Below, in pieces: positions 5,455-6,332 of a DNA stretch of 6,332 nt. Position numbers and translations under genes: made by a program. Position 1 is the stretch's first letter; each line of letters starts with the position of its first letter. The notes under the pieces are model-generated. The model saw only the letters and a list, made by a program, of their open reading frames with translations. It did not search any database and had not been told where the DNA came from. The DNA is from an uncultured Oribacterium sp. (lineage in GTDB: Bacteria; Bacillota; Clostridia; Lachnospirales; Lachnospiraceae): the NCBI GenBank assembly GCA_938030845.1, contig CALHIC010000276.1, positions 1-6,332 of the forward strand. Reading direction: 5' to 3'.

Positions 5455-6332
5455 ATGAGAAAAGGAATCGATACCGAGCTATTTTTACAAGTAAAAAAAC
5501 AGCAGTGGATAGGGGAAGGGGAGCAGATTTTGCTGGCTCTTTCCGGCGGTGCGGATTCCATGTATCTTTTGTATTTTTTAAAGGAATTACAGAACCATCT
5601 TTCTTTTTCTCTAAGAGCCATGCATGTGCAACACGGCATTAGAGGGAAAGAGGCTATGGAAGATGCGGCATTTTCCAGACGACAGGCAGAGCTATATCAA
5701 GTGCCTTTTTTGGAATATACTTGTTCAGTACCGGACTATGCCGAGGAAAATAAGCTGGGACTGGAAGAGGCGGCAAGGACACTTCGCTACAAAGCCTTAA
5801 AAGAAGAAGCCCTTCGTTGGCAGGCGGAAAGTGGCCGAAAAACCAAAATTGCCCTGGCGCATCACATGGACGATCAGGCGGAAACGATATTGTTTCATTT
5901 GATTCGAGGGGCGGGATTTTCCGGAATTAGCGGCATGAAGGCGGAAGAGCTTCTTTCAGAGGCTGAAAAAAAAGCACATTATGCAGTCAATCATCAAGCC
6001 AATTATGAAGTTATTCGTGAGGTCAATCAAGAAGCCAATCATGAAGGCATTACCCTTCTTCGCCCCCTCCTGTCTTTGCGGAAGGAGGAGATTCTGAAGC
6101 GACTGGAGGAATTGGGGATCCCCTATCGGGAGGACAGCACGAACAGGGACAAAAGCTATGCCAGAAATTATCTTCGCTTGGAAATCTTACCCGCTTTGGA
6201 GAAGATTAATGCCGGAGCGGTAAAGCATTTGCTGGAGGCGGCAGAGCTTTTTTCGGAAACGGAAGCCTATTTTCAAGAGAAGACGAAAGAATGGATAGAG
6301 CAATACGGAGAATGGGAGCAAAGCTCTTCGGA
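5455..6332 (+). CDS. tilS: tRNA(Ile)-lysidine synthetase TilS, 3' end beyond the window
   Basis: TilS uses ATP and lysine to convert C34 of tRNA-Ile(CAU) to lysidine, so that it reads AUA as isoleucine. About 292 codons are visible and the frame is still open at the window edge, so the C-terminal lysine/tRNA-binding domains are cut off. The N-type ATP pyrophosphatase P-loop SGGADS is at 30-35, HGIRGKEA follows from H60, and HHMDDQAET is at 136-144, followed by RGAGFSGISGM. The RPLL and EDSTNRDKSYARNYLRLEILP motifs are typical of the family. The ATG at 5455 follows AGGGA (5446-5450) by 4 bases, a slightly short spacing, but there is no ATG, GTG or TTG in frame between the divIC stop and this ATG. 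An unusual insert with a 12-residue repeat lies near residues 165-201. spoIIE, which often precedes tilS in spore formers, is absent. Confidence 0.95.
   Translation, partial: MRKGIDTELFLQVKKQQWIGEGEQILLALSGGADSMYLLYFLKELQNHLSFSLRAMHVQHGIRGKEAMEDAAFSRRQAELYQVPFLEYTCSVPDYAEENKLGLEEAARTLRYKALKEEALRWQAESGRKTKIALAHHMDDQAETILFHLIRGAGFSGISGMKAEELLSEAEKKAHYAVNHQANYEVIREVNQEANHEGITLLRPLLSLRKEEILKRLEELGIPYREDSTNRDKSYARNYLRLEILPALEKINAGAVKHLLEAAELFSETEAYFQEKTKEWIEQYGEWEQSSS
5986..6057 (+). repeat. Tandem 36-bp (12-codon) duplication within tilS
   Basis: Two adjacent 36-bp units (5986-6021 and 6022-6057) share 25 of their first 30 bases, both beginning GTCAATCA. They encode VNHQANYEVIRE and then VNQEANHEGITL. 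A shorter related segment, KAHYAV, just before them hints at an older partial copy. The repeat stays in frame and lies between the GISGM and RPLL motifs of TilS, where many homologues have only a short surface loop, so it probably forms an exposed, hydrophilic N/E/H/Q-rich insert. Its codons (AAT, CAT, CAA) look different from those around it. Confidence 0.7.

Overview
This looks like a chromosomal housekeeping segment from a low-to-mid GC Clostridia-type Firmicute. The protein character and gene order (pth-mfd, then hup-rqcP-divIC-tilS) suggest a Lachnospiraceae member, and the gene content suggests one that has lost sporulation. The taxonomic reading is inference from gene order and protein appearance, not from a database search. 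All confident genes are on the plus strand.

Positions 1-286 hold no confident gene. They contain a striking nested inverted repeat (29-170) that can fold into a three-way junction. A promoter with a perfect -10 follows (219-247) and drives pth. pth (peptidyl-tRNA hydrolase) overlaps the start of mfd (transcription-repair coupling factor) by 8 bp, so the two form a translation-coupled pair. A terminator-shaped hairpin with a T-tract lies inside the first 26 codons of mfd and could attenuate mfd relative to pth.

The 179-bp gap after mfd shows no clear terminator. It carries a textbook consensus promoter (TTGACA-N17-TATAAT) and a short leader with two hairpins ahead of hup, the gene for the nucleoid protein HU. 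hup, rqcP (S4-domain ribosome quality-control factor) and divIC (FtsB/DivIC septum protein) are packed with a 4-bp gap and then a 4-bp overlap, which indicates one operon. The 119-bp gap after divIC holds a pair of 10-bp direct repeats, each with a palindromic core, 21 bp apart. An A/T-flanked terminator-like hairpin follows, and then tilS (tRNA-Ile lysidine synthetase), which runs off the window end.

Together these genes serve translation quality (pth, rqcP, tilS), DNA repair coupled to transcription (mfd), chromosome packing (hup) and cell division (divIC). In spore-forming relatives this neighbourhood also carries spoVT, yabP, yabQ and spoIIE. None is present between pth and tilS here. I see no sign of an undescribed multi-gene system. 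The most unusual items are the nested palindromic element, the intragenic terminator-like hairpin in mfd, the repeat pair upstream of tilS and a tandem-repeat insert within TilS.
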